Below are positions 1 to 8,855 of a stretch of 31,030 bases of DNA, in pieces (the stretch's first letter is position 1; every line of letters starts with the position of its first letter). Source of the DNA: a virus; IMG/VR virus record IMGVR_UViG_3300028175_000013, positions 1 to 31,030 of that record; one strand, given 5' to 3'. The notes under the pieces are model-generated. The model saw nothing but the letters and a program-made list of their open reading frames with translations, did no database searches and had not been told where the DNA came from. Position numbers and translations under genes: made by a program.

Positions 1-128
1 GCAGATTGCAGTCCGCCAATATCGCCAGTGATTACCATGTAGGTGACACCAGCGGAGAACGCAACGACGATCATCACCAGTAACATTCTGACGATAGGGG
101 CCGCTTCATTGATCAGTTTTACTGGCAC
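1..128 (-). CDS. Small membrane protein, N-terminal part only (holin-like position)
   Basis: A GTG start at 128 is preceded by GGAG about 9 bases upstream and lies 12 bases after the preceding stop codon. The 42 visible residues begin MPVKLINEAAPIVR and continue into one hydrophobic segment (about residues 11-34) that looks like a transmembrane helix. The gene runs off the left edge, so its length and end are unknown. Its place directly after the tail fibre genes fits a holin or another lysis-cassette membrane protein, but nothing in the visible part proves this. The start codon and the membrane segment are seen; the lysis role is inferred. Confidence 0.5.
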   Translation of the reverse strand, partial: MPVKLINEAAPIVRMLLVMIVVAFSAGVTYMVITGDIGGLQS

Positions 129-140
129 AGGTTCGCTCCG

Positions 141-440
141 TTATTTTGGGTTAGCGGCTTTGACCGCAGCGATATGATCAACCCAAGTCGTCGTACCGTT
201 CAGAGCGTCTTTGTATTGCATATCAAGCTGATCACCGATTGATCCGTAGCCAGCGATGCGTAAGTCATCGACTGTTGGTACTATTGTCCGATCATCGTCA
301 GGCCCAAGCTCTGCTGTACCATCTGCGATCTGTTGCAGTAGCAAAGCCTCTTGCTCACTGTTGGGCGGGAATTGACCAACGTCAGCTTCAAGATAGCTGA
401 TAAGTTTGCCATCAATAATTATCTTGTTTACGGTTCTCAT
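141..440 (-). CDS. Small tail-fibre-associated protein with IGDQLDMQY motif
   Basis: This 99-residue protein starts at ATG 440, with GGAG 8 bases upstream and the stop of the tail fibre gene just before it (442-444). A longer reading from 476 would overlap the fibre gene and has no better ribosome site. The C-terminal third carries YGSIGDQLDMQYKDALNG, then WVDHIAAVKAANPK. From memory, this IGDQLDM(L/Q)Y...AAVKAANPK pattern recurs in small phage proteins encoded next to tail fibres or in structural blocks. Its function is not established; a fibre-assembly or virion-accessory role is an inference from position. No membrane segment or signal peptide is visible. Confidence 0.75.
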   Translation of the reverse strand: MRTVNKIIIDGKLISYLEADVGQFPPNSEQEALLLQQIADGTAELGPDDDRTIVPTVDDLRIAGYGSIGDQLDMQYKDALNGTTTWVDHIAAVKAANPK

Positions 441-441
441 T

Positions 442-2709
442 TTATAACTCCGCTGATGCTGTCCAGTAGAACTCAATGTTGGCTGACGACGCTGTTCCTG
501 CTACGCCATCCACCCTGAAACCCTTCTCATTAGAATAGTATATCGTGCTGGATACATGACCCGTAGGGACCGTAACTTTGTTTATTGTACCCACTTGATC
601 ATAGGTCGTTACAGTTGCGGCTGCTCTCATACGTGTGCCGTATAGAACAGGCAACCCAATGGTTCTTCCGCTAGATGTGATGCCGCTTAAATAAAACGAC
701 ATTTCTAAGGCTACGTTGTCGCCGGGGAACGAGCCTGTACTTAAGTACTGCTGATAATACCGTTCACATTTGCGAACAGTATCCCCATAACTCTCATGCT
801 CAAAGGCTGTGGCACTTGATGCGACTTCCAGTTTGACCTGTCCGATGTAGATGTTGTTGGCTGTGTTATCCATCAGGTTCTGTTGGTTACTTCCACCCCA
901 TAGTTGACCCGCCCCCCATGAGCCAGCAGTAGCGTAACGGCTAGACCCAAGGGCTAGGGGAAAGTCCACATACAGCCCTTGTCCCGTGTCATTATTGATT
1001 ACACCTGACGCATCACCGGGGATCGTCACTTCAAACTTCTCTGGAGTATTGGCAGAAGTGACAGTAAACTCAAAGGCGTATACACGGCTTGTATCGTCCT
1101 GTCGTAGTGCGCCTGTGTGAGTGCCGGATTTAGGTGATTGATACAAGAACGACAGTGTAACGTCTTGCGCTCCTGCGGCTCCATATTCCAGATGCTGCAA
1201 GTCCTGCGCTTCAATCACTTGGCTGACTGCATATAAATCTCCCGCAGCCATACTTGCGTCGGCTGTTGTTACGTCAACCTTCAAAGCGTAGTCGCTACCC
1301 CATGCAGCGAATATACCTGTTGCATCTTGTGTCACCGTCACTACGCCAGCACCAGAGAGCGCGTAAATCCAGCGATCCAACGTGTATTCACTATTAGCAG
1401 GGCCAGCAAACGATGTACCACGCTGGCTGACAGTCATGCCGCCGTTGATGATCAGGTTGGGGTTTGTACCTGTTGGCAAACCAGACCATGCAGCCAGTGT
1501 CTCTGGTGTAATGGACCTGAGTGTGTCGGTCCCTGCATCCACCTCGGCCTGTGTGGCGACCTCTACCGTGCCCTCTACCGTTGTCGAGGCAGAAGGAGAA
1601 GCGGCACCGGCATCGCCGGTGCGCGTCCAGGCGACATAGGCTTTATCGGCAGCGGTCCATGTCCCGTTGCTGTCGACATGTGTCACTGTCAGTTCAAGGT
1701 GTGTTGTGTTGTCTGTGACGGCTGCTGTGATCTTGAACGTGGCGAACGTGGCAGGTGTGCCAGATTTTTTGAACGTGATGTGCGCCTTGTCACCACTGTC
1801 AGACGCGCCCCATGTTGCAATGAAGTCAGACACATCAGGGTTGCCGGTGTCGGCACTATTGGCGTCCAGGGTGATCGCTGTTACTGAACCCACCGTAGCG
1901 TTGTTAAAGCGGAAATCGCCCGTGCCCGGATCAGCCATTGAAGTCGAGTTATCAAAGGTGAATGGGACTGCAACGGCACCGGCTGCGCTCTCTGCACTTA
2001 CAACGTCGGCTGCGGTCAAAACAACGTCAGCGGCGGTGTCAATCGTGTCTTGATTTGTCGCGACTAAATCGGCTGCGGTGTCAATCGTGTCTTGATTTGT
2101 TGCGACCAAATCTGCTGCGACTGTGACCACATCCGCTGCGGTCAGGACAGCATCTGCCGCCGCTGCGTTCTCCGACACAAGTGCCGCAGCCGCCGATGCC
2201 GCAGCATCAGTTGCCGATGAATCGACGTCATCAGTCGAGTTCTCGAGGGCTGTGCCGGCGCTGTTCCACTTCAGGGCCTTCTCGGCTTCTGGTGCCGGCA
2301 GATCCCAATCGGTAACCGCGGATTCAGATGTGGCAGACTTCAGGGAACGATCGATTCGTTCCGACAATTGCTGGGAAAAAATTGTCTGCTTGTCGAGATC
2401 CGCGTTGACTGCCGCCGCGGTAAAGTCACCGCCCGTCGTATAGTCAGATACCCGGGCGATGGGAACCGCAGAGATGATAGTCACAATGTCTGTCGTTAAT
2501 GGCGACGATGTCAGGGTGATCGAGCCGGTGCCGTTTGCGTTCAGAGACACAGTGTAATGTGTGGTGATCGTCTTGAGCGTTGAGTTCAGATAGACAGCCA
2601 GATCTGTGTCGGCCAGCACATTGAACGTGAAGCTATAAGGGCCGGTGTCTGTTCCACCGACTGTGTATTGAACGCGACGGGTGACCGCCGAGATAGGGAT
2701 ATCAGCCAT
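442..2709 (-). CDS. Tail fibre protein with T7-type N-terminal domain
   Basis: This 755-residue protein is the probable receptor-binding fibre. Residues 1 to about 130 (MADIPISAVTRRVQYTV ... SDYTTGGDFTAAAVNADLDKQ) match the pattern of the T7 gp17-type fibre N-terminus that attaches to the tail tube. Residues about 135-245 are alanine-rich and hydrophilic with heptad-like repeats (ATNQDTIDTAADLV) and probably form a trimeric coiled coil. The remainder, about residues 250-755, is rich in Thr, Ser, Gly and aromatic residues, as in beta-rich shaft and tip domains; part of it (from about 420, LPTGTNPNLIINGGMTVSQRG) resembles phage carbohydrate-binding tail modules. GGAG lies 9 bases before ATG 2709. 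The receptor specificity cannot be read from sequence. Confidence 0.88.
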   Translation of the reverse strand: MADIPISAVTRRVQYTVGGTDTGPYSFTFNVLADTDLAVYLNSTLKTITTHYTVSLNANGTGSITLTSSPLTTDIVTIISAVPIARVSDYTTGGDFTAAAVNADLDKQTIFSQQLSERIDRSLKSATSESAVTDWDLPAPEAEKALKWNSAGTALENSTDDVDSSATDAAASAAAALVSENAAAADAVLTAADVVTVAADLVATNQDTIDTAADLVATNQDTIDTAADVVLTAADVVSAESAAGAVAVPFTFDNSTSMADPGTGDFRFNNATVGSVTAITLDANSADTGNPDVSDFIATWGASDSGDKAHITFKKSGTPATFATFKITAAVTDNTTHLELTVTHVDSNGTWTAADKAYVAWTRTGDAGAASPSASTTVEGTVEVATQAEVDAGTDTLRSITPETLAAWSGLPTGTNPNLIINGGMTVSQRGTSFAGPANSEYTLDRWIYALSGAGVVTVTQDATGIFAAWGSDYALKVDVTTADASMAAGDLYAVSQVIEAQDLQHLEYGAAGAQDVTLSFLYQSPKSGTHTGALRQDDTSRVYAFEFTVTSANTPEKFEVTIPGDASGVINNDTGQGLYVDFPLALGSSRYATAGSWGAGQLWGGSNQQNLMDNTANNIYIGQVKLEVASSATAFEHESYGDTVRKCERYYQQYLSTGSFPGDNVALEMSFYLSGITSSGRTIGLPVLYGTRMRAAATVTTYDQVGTINKVTVPTGHVSSTIYYSNEKGFRVDGVAGTASSANIEFYWTASAEL
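2033..2116 (-). repeat. Two tandem 42-base repeats in the tail fibre coiled coil
   Basis: Units 2033-2074 and 2075-2116 differ at only about three of 42 positions. They encode two copies of a 14-residue unit read as DLVATNQDTIDTAA on the minus strand. Degenerate flanking copies (AADVVTVAADLV, AADVVLTAADVV) extend the pattern. The length, a multiple of 14 residues (two heptads), is compatible with insertion or loss of units without breaking the coiled-coil register. Confidence 0.85.
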
Positions 2710-2763
2710 TGTTCATCGCTCCTGTCGTACCATATAGCATGTGGACGCTCTTGATAAAAGAAA

Positions 2764-5706
2764 TCATTGTATTGGTGCCTTGCCGGTTACATCCCTGATT
2801 CCGTTGCGCTCATCAACCCGGGCCCTGAGATCCGGGTCCATCTCGAGGAGATATTTCCTTGCATTCGACCAGTACACTGAATCGATCGCCCTCAGTTCTG
2901 TAATGCGGAACCCGGGGAGCAAAGCCTGATACTCAGGTGACAGGACCATGTCCTTCAGATCCTCGAGCAAGTTGCCGCCGTCTGGTGGGTTGTTGGCCAG
3001 AATCACCAGCATGTTTTGTTGCTTGGCTGTCAGCTTGATGCCCTCGATCGACTTGGGCACTCTGCCCAGACCGAGGTTCAGATCTGATATCTCATCATCG
3101 ACCATGTGATACTCATCGATGCGAATCTTGATGGGCGATGCCAGTTCCCAAACTTGACCGTCGCCTTCCATCCGGGGAGTGCCCCAACGATCGAGCGCCG
3201 GCTCCATATCTTTCGAGAAAAACGGGCTGCGCGACCGAGCCTTTTGCAAGGCCTCATAGAAGCCCCGGACAAGTGGCGCGACATTGGTGTCTGTCGGCAG
3301 AGTGTTCTTCTTGGTCGGGTCAAAGTAGCGTTCGATCGACGCAGTGAAGGAGCCTGTAGGGAGTGGCAGCGCAGTGATGGCTGCACTTCCGACTTGCTTG
3401 CCCAACAGTTCCTGAAGCCGTTTGAACTTGGCCTCGCCGCCTTCGTACTCGGAGCCAAAGATCTCGGAGATCTCGAACATGCCCTGAAGCATCGGCAACT
3501 GCCCGACATACTTGTAGTTCGCAGCCGCGGCGGCAGCGGCCAGACCGCTGATCATGTCCTCATCGTCACTGTGCCTGGCATACCATGCGAAGTCGGCAGC
3601 GACTGCCATCATTCCTGACAGCGGATCGAACCGGCTGTATGTGATCGACTTGCGTGTGCCGTCTTCCATCTTGACCGAGAAGCTATACGGCTGGTGATGA
3701 CGCAACCATGCCTCTCTGGCCGCGGGATCTGTCGGACCGTGTCCGGTCATGATGACATCGTCGCCCTCGGCACCGTAAGAGTAGCCGGCGAACGCAGCCA
3801 TGATAGTCGAGCCCAGCGCCATCTTTGACAGCGCCATGTCAGCCTCGGGGCCACCGGCCTTGATGGCTTTATAGAACGATGGCAGCGCGAGGGCCAAAGG
3901 CCCCCGGGCGAGAACTTCTTTAACGATGTTGGTAGGCGTTTTGTAAAACGGGACAAAGATCTTCGCGGCAGGATGGCTGAAAAATCCCTGCAACTGGCCC
4001 AAGACACCCTCCAGATCTTTCTGGAAGGTCATTACCTGCCCGTAGTCTTTCATGCTTGTCAGAAGGGCCTCATCGGGCTCCTGAATAGCCTGGACGATAG
4101 AGGCCCGGACTGTCGCATCATCGGCGCCCTGTGCCTTGAGATCGAGGGCCCGTCTGACTGCGACTGTGTATTGCTGAGATCCCCGGGCCATGCCCTTGAA
4201 GAACTCGTCTTCAGTCAACAGGAACCGACCGGCGATGCGTGTGACCTTGCCGAGCAGATCGACTGCCCGACCGACTGTGGCTTCCGGGTCCAACTCAAGA
4301 TTCTCAGCCGTGATGGCCTTGCGTGTCCGGTAGTCAATCTTGGTCACCAGATCGCTGGGATCTTCAGTGACAAATGCTTTTGCCGCAGCCCTCATGCTAG
4401 CGTTGAACGACATCATGAATCCAGCCGGAATGGCGAGGGCCTCGGTCATGTAGACACGGCTTTGATTGGAGCCGGGGATACTTGTTCTGGCTGCACCGAT
4501 TGCGCCGGCAATGAACCGTTCAGGGATTGAGTAGATCTGAAATCCGGCATTGCCCAAGACGTTGACCATGTGTGTGGTGATGCCAGACAACAGTCCATTC
4601 ATGAAAGATTCCATGAAGACATCGACGCCCTTGTTGAACCACTTCGAGAATCCAGACGCGACCTGTGATTGCTGGTCCGGGCGCAACATCATGTAGGCTT
4701 GGCCCCGTGCCATGATCGTCTCGATGCCGCCCATGTTGGCGATGATGTCCTCGGGTGACATACCCTCGATGTTGGGCATCTGGCCGAACATGCCGGTGAC
4801 ATCATCGGCTGATGGCATCTGGTTGGCCTTCATGATCTTGCTGAAGTTGGTCAGGACAGCCATCGTTCTGGCTGCTTCAGTCTTGGCGCCGACCAGTGAC
4901 GTTGTCAGGGCACCCTGTAGATTGATGGCCAGCAAGAAATTGAGCGCGGATGCATCAGTCGGGTCAGCAATCATGTCATCATATGCCGACTTCGCTGTCA
5001 GCAATGACGATGCCTGTGTGACCAGAGCCTTGTACATTTCCTCGGCGTTAAAGACTTCCCCGGGCTGCTTGTTCAGCAACCGCATGGCCATGTCCTTCAG
5101 GCCGATCTTCTCCGCAGCGTGACCGATCTCCTCGATGGTCATCTTGCCGCGTTTCATCTGTTCGATGGCGACAGAGTTGGCTCCGACGATCTTCGCCTGA
5201 AATGCAGCCAGATTCCCGTTGAAGGCATCGGTCATCTGATCGAGATTCATCGGGAAATAGTTCAGGCCTGTGGCCCCGGGCTTGCCATCCATGCGGGGGA
5301 TCGCAGCCTCGAACATCATCATCTCGGCATCAGTAGCCTGTCGAACCAGAACAGCGCCATCGATGCTCTGGACCGCGGCGTTCTCATCGAGGGCCAAGTC
5401 ATCGCGGACTGTGGCCCCGGGTGGCATGACAGCATCGGGGGCTGTTTGTGTGGGCGCTGGTGGAACAGGGGCTGGTGCCGCTTGTGTGGGGGCAGGGACC
5501 GCCTGTGTGGGGGCAGGGACAGCGTTGTCTACCTGTGGGCTCAACATGCCCAGACCAGCCTTGATGGCGTCAGTGACGACACCAGCGGTCTGTTGACCAG
5601 CCGGTGCGTCCTGCGCGGGGATGTCTAGTTGGAGTGGCGCCTGTGCCGGATCTCGGAGTTCACCGGCTGCGGTGACTTCTTCAGGCGCAATGGTATCAGT
5701 AGCCAT
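2764..5706 (-). CDS. Large internal virion protein / polyvalent-type protein (980 aa)
   Basis: A 980-residue protein starts at ATG 5706, sharing one base with the preceding stop codon (TAATG), with GGGGAAG 6 bases upstream. The N-terminal 100 residues are low-complexity and proline-rich (repeats of QAVPAPTQA, residues about 65-85). The rest is mostly helical, with a hydrophobic alanine/glycine stretch around residues 640-660 (MALGSTIMAAFAGYSYGAEG). The region FVPFYKTPTNIVKEVL and the following hundred residues resemble large polyvalent or internal virion proteins of podoviruses, which I recall only as a general type. Its place between other internal virion genes and the fibre supports a role as an ejected inner-core protein. 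No transglycosylase motif was recognised. Confidence 0.7.
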   Translation of the reverse strand: MATDTIAPEEVTAAGELRDPAQAPLQLDIPAQDAPAGQQTAGVVTDAIKAGLGMLSPQVDNAVPAPTQAVPAPTQAAPAPVPPAPTQTAPDAVMPPGATVRDDLALDENAAVQSIDGAVLVRQATDAEMMMFEAAIPRMDGKPGATGLNYFPMNLDQMTDAFNGNLAAFQAKIVGANSVAIEQMKRGKMTIEEIGHAAEKIGLKDMAMRLLNKQPGEVFNAEEMYKALVTQASSLLTAKSAYDDMIADPTDASALNFLLAINLQGALTTSLVGAKTEAARTMAVLTNFSKIMKANQMPSADDVTGMFGQMPNIEGMSPEDIIANMGGIETIMARGQAYMMLRPDQQSQVASGFSKWFNKGVDVFMESFMNGLLSGITTHMVNVLGNAGFQIYSIPERFIAGAIGAARTSIPGSNQSRVYMTEALAIPAGFMMSFNASMRAAAKAFVTEDPSDLVTKIDYRTRKAITAENLELDPEATVGRAVDLLGKVTRIAGRFLLTEDEFFKGMARGSQQYTVAVRRALDLKAQGADDATVRASIVQAIQEPDEALLTSMKDYGQVMTFQKDLEGVLGQLQGFFSHPAAKIFVPFYKTPTNIVKEVLARGPLALALPSFYKAIKAGGPEADMALSKMALGSTIMAAFAGYSYGAEGDDVIMTGHGPTDPAAREAWLRHHQPYSFSVKMEDGTRKSITYSRFDPLSGMMAVAADFAWYARHSDDEDMISGLAAAAAAANYKYVGQLPMLQGMFEISEIFGSEYEGGEAKFKRLQELLGKQVGSAAITALPLPTGSFTASIERYFDPTKKNTLPTDTNVAPLVRGFYEALQKARSRSPFFSKDMEPALDRWGTPRMEGDGQVWELASPIKIRIDEYHMVDDEISDLNLGLGRVPKSIEGIKLTAKQQNMLVILANNPPDGGNLLEDLKDMVLSPEYQALLPGFRITELRAIDSVYWSNARKYLLEMDPDLRARVDERNGIRDVTGKAPIQ

Positions 5707-8700
5707 TATTCACTTCCCCCTTTTGGGGCAGTGGAGCCCTGTTTCTTTGCTAGTGCGTCTGCCCGTTTTTGCCACTTGGGGAGAAGTTTCTCGAACTTGG
5801 CATCGACGCCTTTGCCGATGTCATCGAAGGCCTTCTCTACCGAGGCGTGATCACTAAGTCGCTGCCGAAATCTTTTGCGAACTGTCGATGCTCTTCCTCG
5901 GACGCTAGATATTTCGACCCCATCAGGGAGCTTTGACTTTGTGACGGGGAGCTTGCTTGTTGCCCCGTTGAGCCAGACTTCGATTTGCTTGTCGGTGACT
6001 GAGTCGCCTGTGATGGCTTTGACTTGTTGTCTGACATCGGTTGTCCACTCCCTTAATGTAGCGTCAATGATCGCATTATACGCCGTTTGATCGCCCGGGT
6101 CTTCCACATAGTTCTTGCCGTACTCTGATTTGAATGCAGCCCTGAACGCTTTGGCGTTCTTTATATTGTGCTTTTTGGCCATAATGTCAACGGCGGCATC
6201 CAACTCTGCTGCTGTCGGGCCGACTGCATTTCCAGCGTCATCGAACTTGGGATTGATGTCAAAAACCAAGCTCCCCGGGTGTTTCGCGGCGGATACCTCG
6301 AACCCAGCCCCGAGGGCGTCAGCGAAGTCTCCGATCATATCTTTGGGCACTGCGCCCGAATGGTCGAACATCACAGAGGCGGTTTCAATGGCTCCAGCCG
6401 GCAGAGGATCTGTCTTGCCGATACGATGGATCTCTGCCGCAGCCATTGCCTTTTGTTTCAGGCCCTTGCCGGCGACAGCATTAAAGTAGGCTATCTGGTC
6501 AGGCGTCATGTCCTTGAGAGGGATTCGGATGTTCGCGCCGACAGCCCCCTCGAAGGTGCCAGAGAAGGCAAATGGATCCGCGCCACTGGCGGTATTGATC
6601 CGGGTCACCTTGTCTGAAGAATTAGTCGCAACCCTGACGGCCTTCTCCCAAGCAGTCGCGCCTTGGCCTGAATTGTACAGGGCACTGGCCAGTGCCCCTT
6701 CGTACTCTTCGACCGTCTTTGCGTTGCCGGATTCGACTGCCTGTGAATATGCCTTGTGTGCAGCCCTGCCGTTTGCCGTGAGCAAAGTACCGAACTCGAC
6801 TGTCGCCTTTGGCGCAGATCTAAATGCCGGCGTTGTCGGGCGCAGGGCGTCAGCGACTCGGGGGTCCATCAGGATCTTGTCTGTGATCTTTCCGCCCGGG
6901 ACACTGATGCCAGCATCCTCGAGCATTGCGACGATCTTGCTCCATTCCCCGGCGTAGTCTGATCCATCGATGTCGGACGCAGCTTTCGATGTGTCGATGC
7001 CGTCAGCGGCTGATCGTGCTTGTACCCAGCCCCGGGCCTGTAGTTGCCAGCTTTGATGCCTGACATCGCCCTTTTTTGCACCGACGTTTGTGAGGTCTCG
7101 AAGCTTGTTCATGTACTTGCCGAACACCTCATGAAGCGACTGGTTCGCCGTCATCAGTTTGCCGTCGATACCAAACATGTCACCGACCCAGACATCATTT
7201 ACGCTGATGGGGTATCGCGTCTGGACGCCGCCAACCATCGCGAGGGTGTCAGAGAACATCCCCGTCTTGTTGCCGAGGGCACTTGAGATCTCTGTGCCAT
7301 TTCTCATCAGGGCATCTTCGACAGACTTCTGAATCGTCAGGTCGACATCGACAGGGACGCCACGTTTGCGCTGGGAGAGAACGGCCAATGACCGTTGGAG
7401 ATTCTCGAGGGGCTTGGCCCGTGCAGATGTCGCGCCGATCAGGTCGACAAACATCATGAACTCATTGTGTGTCAGATCCGGCAGTAACTTCGCGAACTGT
7501 TCGCCAGACAACTCATACCAAAGCTGTGACCGGAGAGGCAGACGCAATGCCTTGTCCCAATCGTTTGCCTTGAACGCTGTCCATGTTGCGCCGGTTCTCT
7601 CGACTGCGTCCCGAGCCGCGGCACTGACCTCTGCCAGTGTTTCGTTCCAGATACGATCGAGATCTGTGTCCTTGAATGTTGCGCCCGGGCCGCGCTTGGC
7701 CAGTTCTTTTGGCGTCAGGGTTGACCACTCTTTGCCATTGGGCATCCCATGCCGGAAGACGCCGCCATCGACGCGCTCTGCCTGTGGAATAATTGTATCG
7801 AGGCGCTGGGCTACTGTGACGCCATCCTTGACTGTTTCAGCCCTTGCCGCCGTCAGTTCATCCGGTGTCGGGGCCTTGCCTGTTGGCTGCATATCCTGGC
7901 CCATTTTGACCCTGCCGCCGGCACCCATCCCCGGCAACTTCACTTCACCGCTTTCATCAGCCATCATTTTGACAAACTGCTTAATGAGGGCCTGACCGCC
8001 GGAGCTTTTTCTCGCCATCGATGCCAACTTGACAACGCCGTGTATCGCTGGCCCCGCGATAAGCCCCGGGACGCCGGCAATCAGTCGTGCCTTCAGCTCG
8101 TCGATGTCGCCGTTCTCATCCTTCATGAACTCTGTCAGGGCCGCAGCGCCTTCTTTAGACGCAACTGATCCGAATAATTTTACAAGTTTCTCCGCCTCGA
8201 CTTCCGATGACGTTGCCATGTCGCCAACAAACCCGCCGACGATGTCAGCGAGAACGGGGCCCATGCCGGCGACTTTTGCCAGCTTGATGGCTGGGATCAT
8301 TCCCGGCAATGCCTGGGCAACTCCACCGACAAGACCGCCGGTTATGCCAACGGGATCCGGGATGCGCTCAGATGTATTCAGCCCAGTAGCCTGATCGAAC
8401 ATGCCGCCGAGAACCTCGACAACCTCCGCGAGGTTTGTAACAGGGCGACCATCCGGGAATGACATCATGCCTTCAGGGATCGGCATCAGAGCGTTCATAT
8501 TCTCCGCACCCTTGGCAAACATTGCCAGACCGCGACCGATGTCCTCAACCAACCCGACCTCTTCTTTAATCGGCTGTTGGTTCTCGATGCCGACAGGATC
8601 GATGTCAGGGAACTGCGGCGTGTAGTAGACGGCGCCGTGTTCGTTTGTGTTCAATTGCAGGGGCAACTCCATGCCCCGGGCAACGCCCTTCGCTGTCTCA

Positions 8701-8855
8701 TCTTCCAACAGGATCTGATCGAGATCTGCGGCAGGGTCAACGCGGGGCTTGATGTCGATGACCAGAGGTGTGCCTTCAGGGCGCAGTGTGCCTTGAGGGG
8801 TTATCTCCTCGGGTGCCGTCTGGGCAGTGATCTGTTCTTGATCGAGGTCGCTCAT
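5706..8855 (-). CDS. Large internal virion protein (1049 aa)
   Basis: The start is placed at ATG 8855, which overlaps the preceding stop as ATGA; a GTG at 8870 is possible but less likely. The 1049-residue product has a short N-terminal stretch (APEEITPQGTLRPEG) that resembles the N-terminus of the neighbouring 980-residue protein. A glycine-rich hydrophobic segment, about residues 160-215 (ITGGLVGGVAQALPGM, then VLADIVGGFVGDMA), could insert into membrane. The rest is soluble and helical, ending in a Lys-rich, coiled-coil-prone tail. Size, position and hydrophobic patch fit the ejected core proteins that T7-like phages use to cross the cell envelope. This assignment rests on context, as no catalytic motif was recognised. 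Confidence 0.68.
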   Translation of the reverse strand: MSDLDQEQITAQTAPEEITPQGTLRPEGTPLVIDIKPRVDPAADLDQILLEDETAKGVARGMELPLQLNTNEHGAVYYTPQFPDIDPVGIENQQPIKEEVGLVEDIGRGLAMFAKGAENMNALMPIPEGMMSFPDGRPVTNLAEVVEVLGGMFDQATGLNTSERIPDPVGITGGLVGGVAQALPGMIPAIKLAKVAGMGPVLADIVGGFVGDMATSSEVEAEKLVKLFGSVASKEGAAALTEFMKDENGDIDELKARLIAGVPGLIAGPAIHGVVKLASMARKSSGGQALIKQFVKMMADESGEVKLPGMGAGGRVKMGQDMQPTGKAPTPDELTAARAETVKDGVTVAQRLDTIIPQAERVDGGVFRHGMPNGKEWSTLTPKELAKRGPGATFKDTDLDRIWNETLAEVSAAARDAVERTGATWTAFKANDWDKALRLPLRSQLWYELSGEQFAKLLPDLTHNEFMMFVDLIGATSARAKPLENLQRSLAVLSQRKRGVPVDVDLTIQKSVEDALMRNGTEISSALGNKTGMFSDTLAMVGGVQTRYPISVNDVWVGDMFGIDGKLMTANQSLHEVFGKYMNKLRDLTNVGAKKGDVRHQSWQLQARGWVQARSAADGIDTSKAASDIDGSDYAGEWSKIVAMLEDAGISVPGGKITDKILMDPRVADALRPTTPAFRSAPKATVEFGTLLTANGRAAHKAYSQAVESGNAKTVEEYEGALASALYNSGQGATAWEKAVRVATNSSDKVTRINTASGADPFAFSGTFEGAVGANIRIPLKDMTPDQIAYFNAVAGKGLKQKAMAAAEIHRIGKTDPLPAGAIETASVMFDHSGAVPKDMIGDFADALGAGFEVSAAKHPGSLVFDINPKFDDAGNAVGPTAAELDAAVDIMAKKHNIKNAKAFRAAFKSEYGKNYVEDPGDQTAYNAIIDATLREWTTDVRQQVKAITGDSVTDKQIEVWLNGATSKLPVTKSKLPDGVEISSVRGRASTVRKRFRQRLSDHASVEKAFDDIGKGVDAKFEKLLPKWQKRADALAKKQGSTAPKGGSE

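Noticed and set aside
3973-4530. Plus-strand ORF of 185 codons opposite the 980-residue virion gene
   Set aside because: Cysteine-rich low-plausibility composition with no motifs and no ribosome site; mirror frame.
7366-7995. Plus-strand ORF of 209 codons inside the 1049-residue virion gene
   Set aside because: It is serine/arginine-rich and antisense to a coding frame; typical mirror frame.
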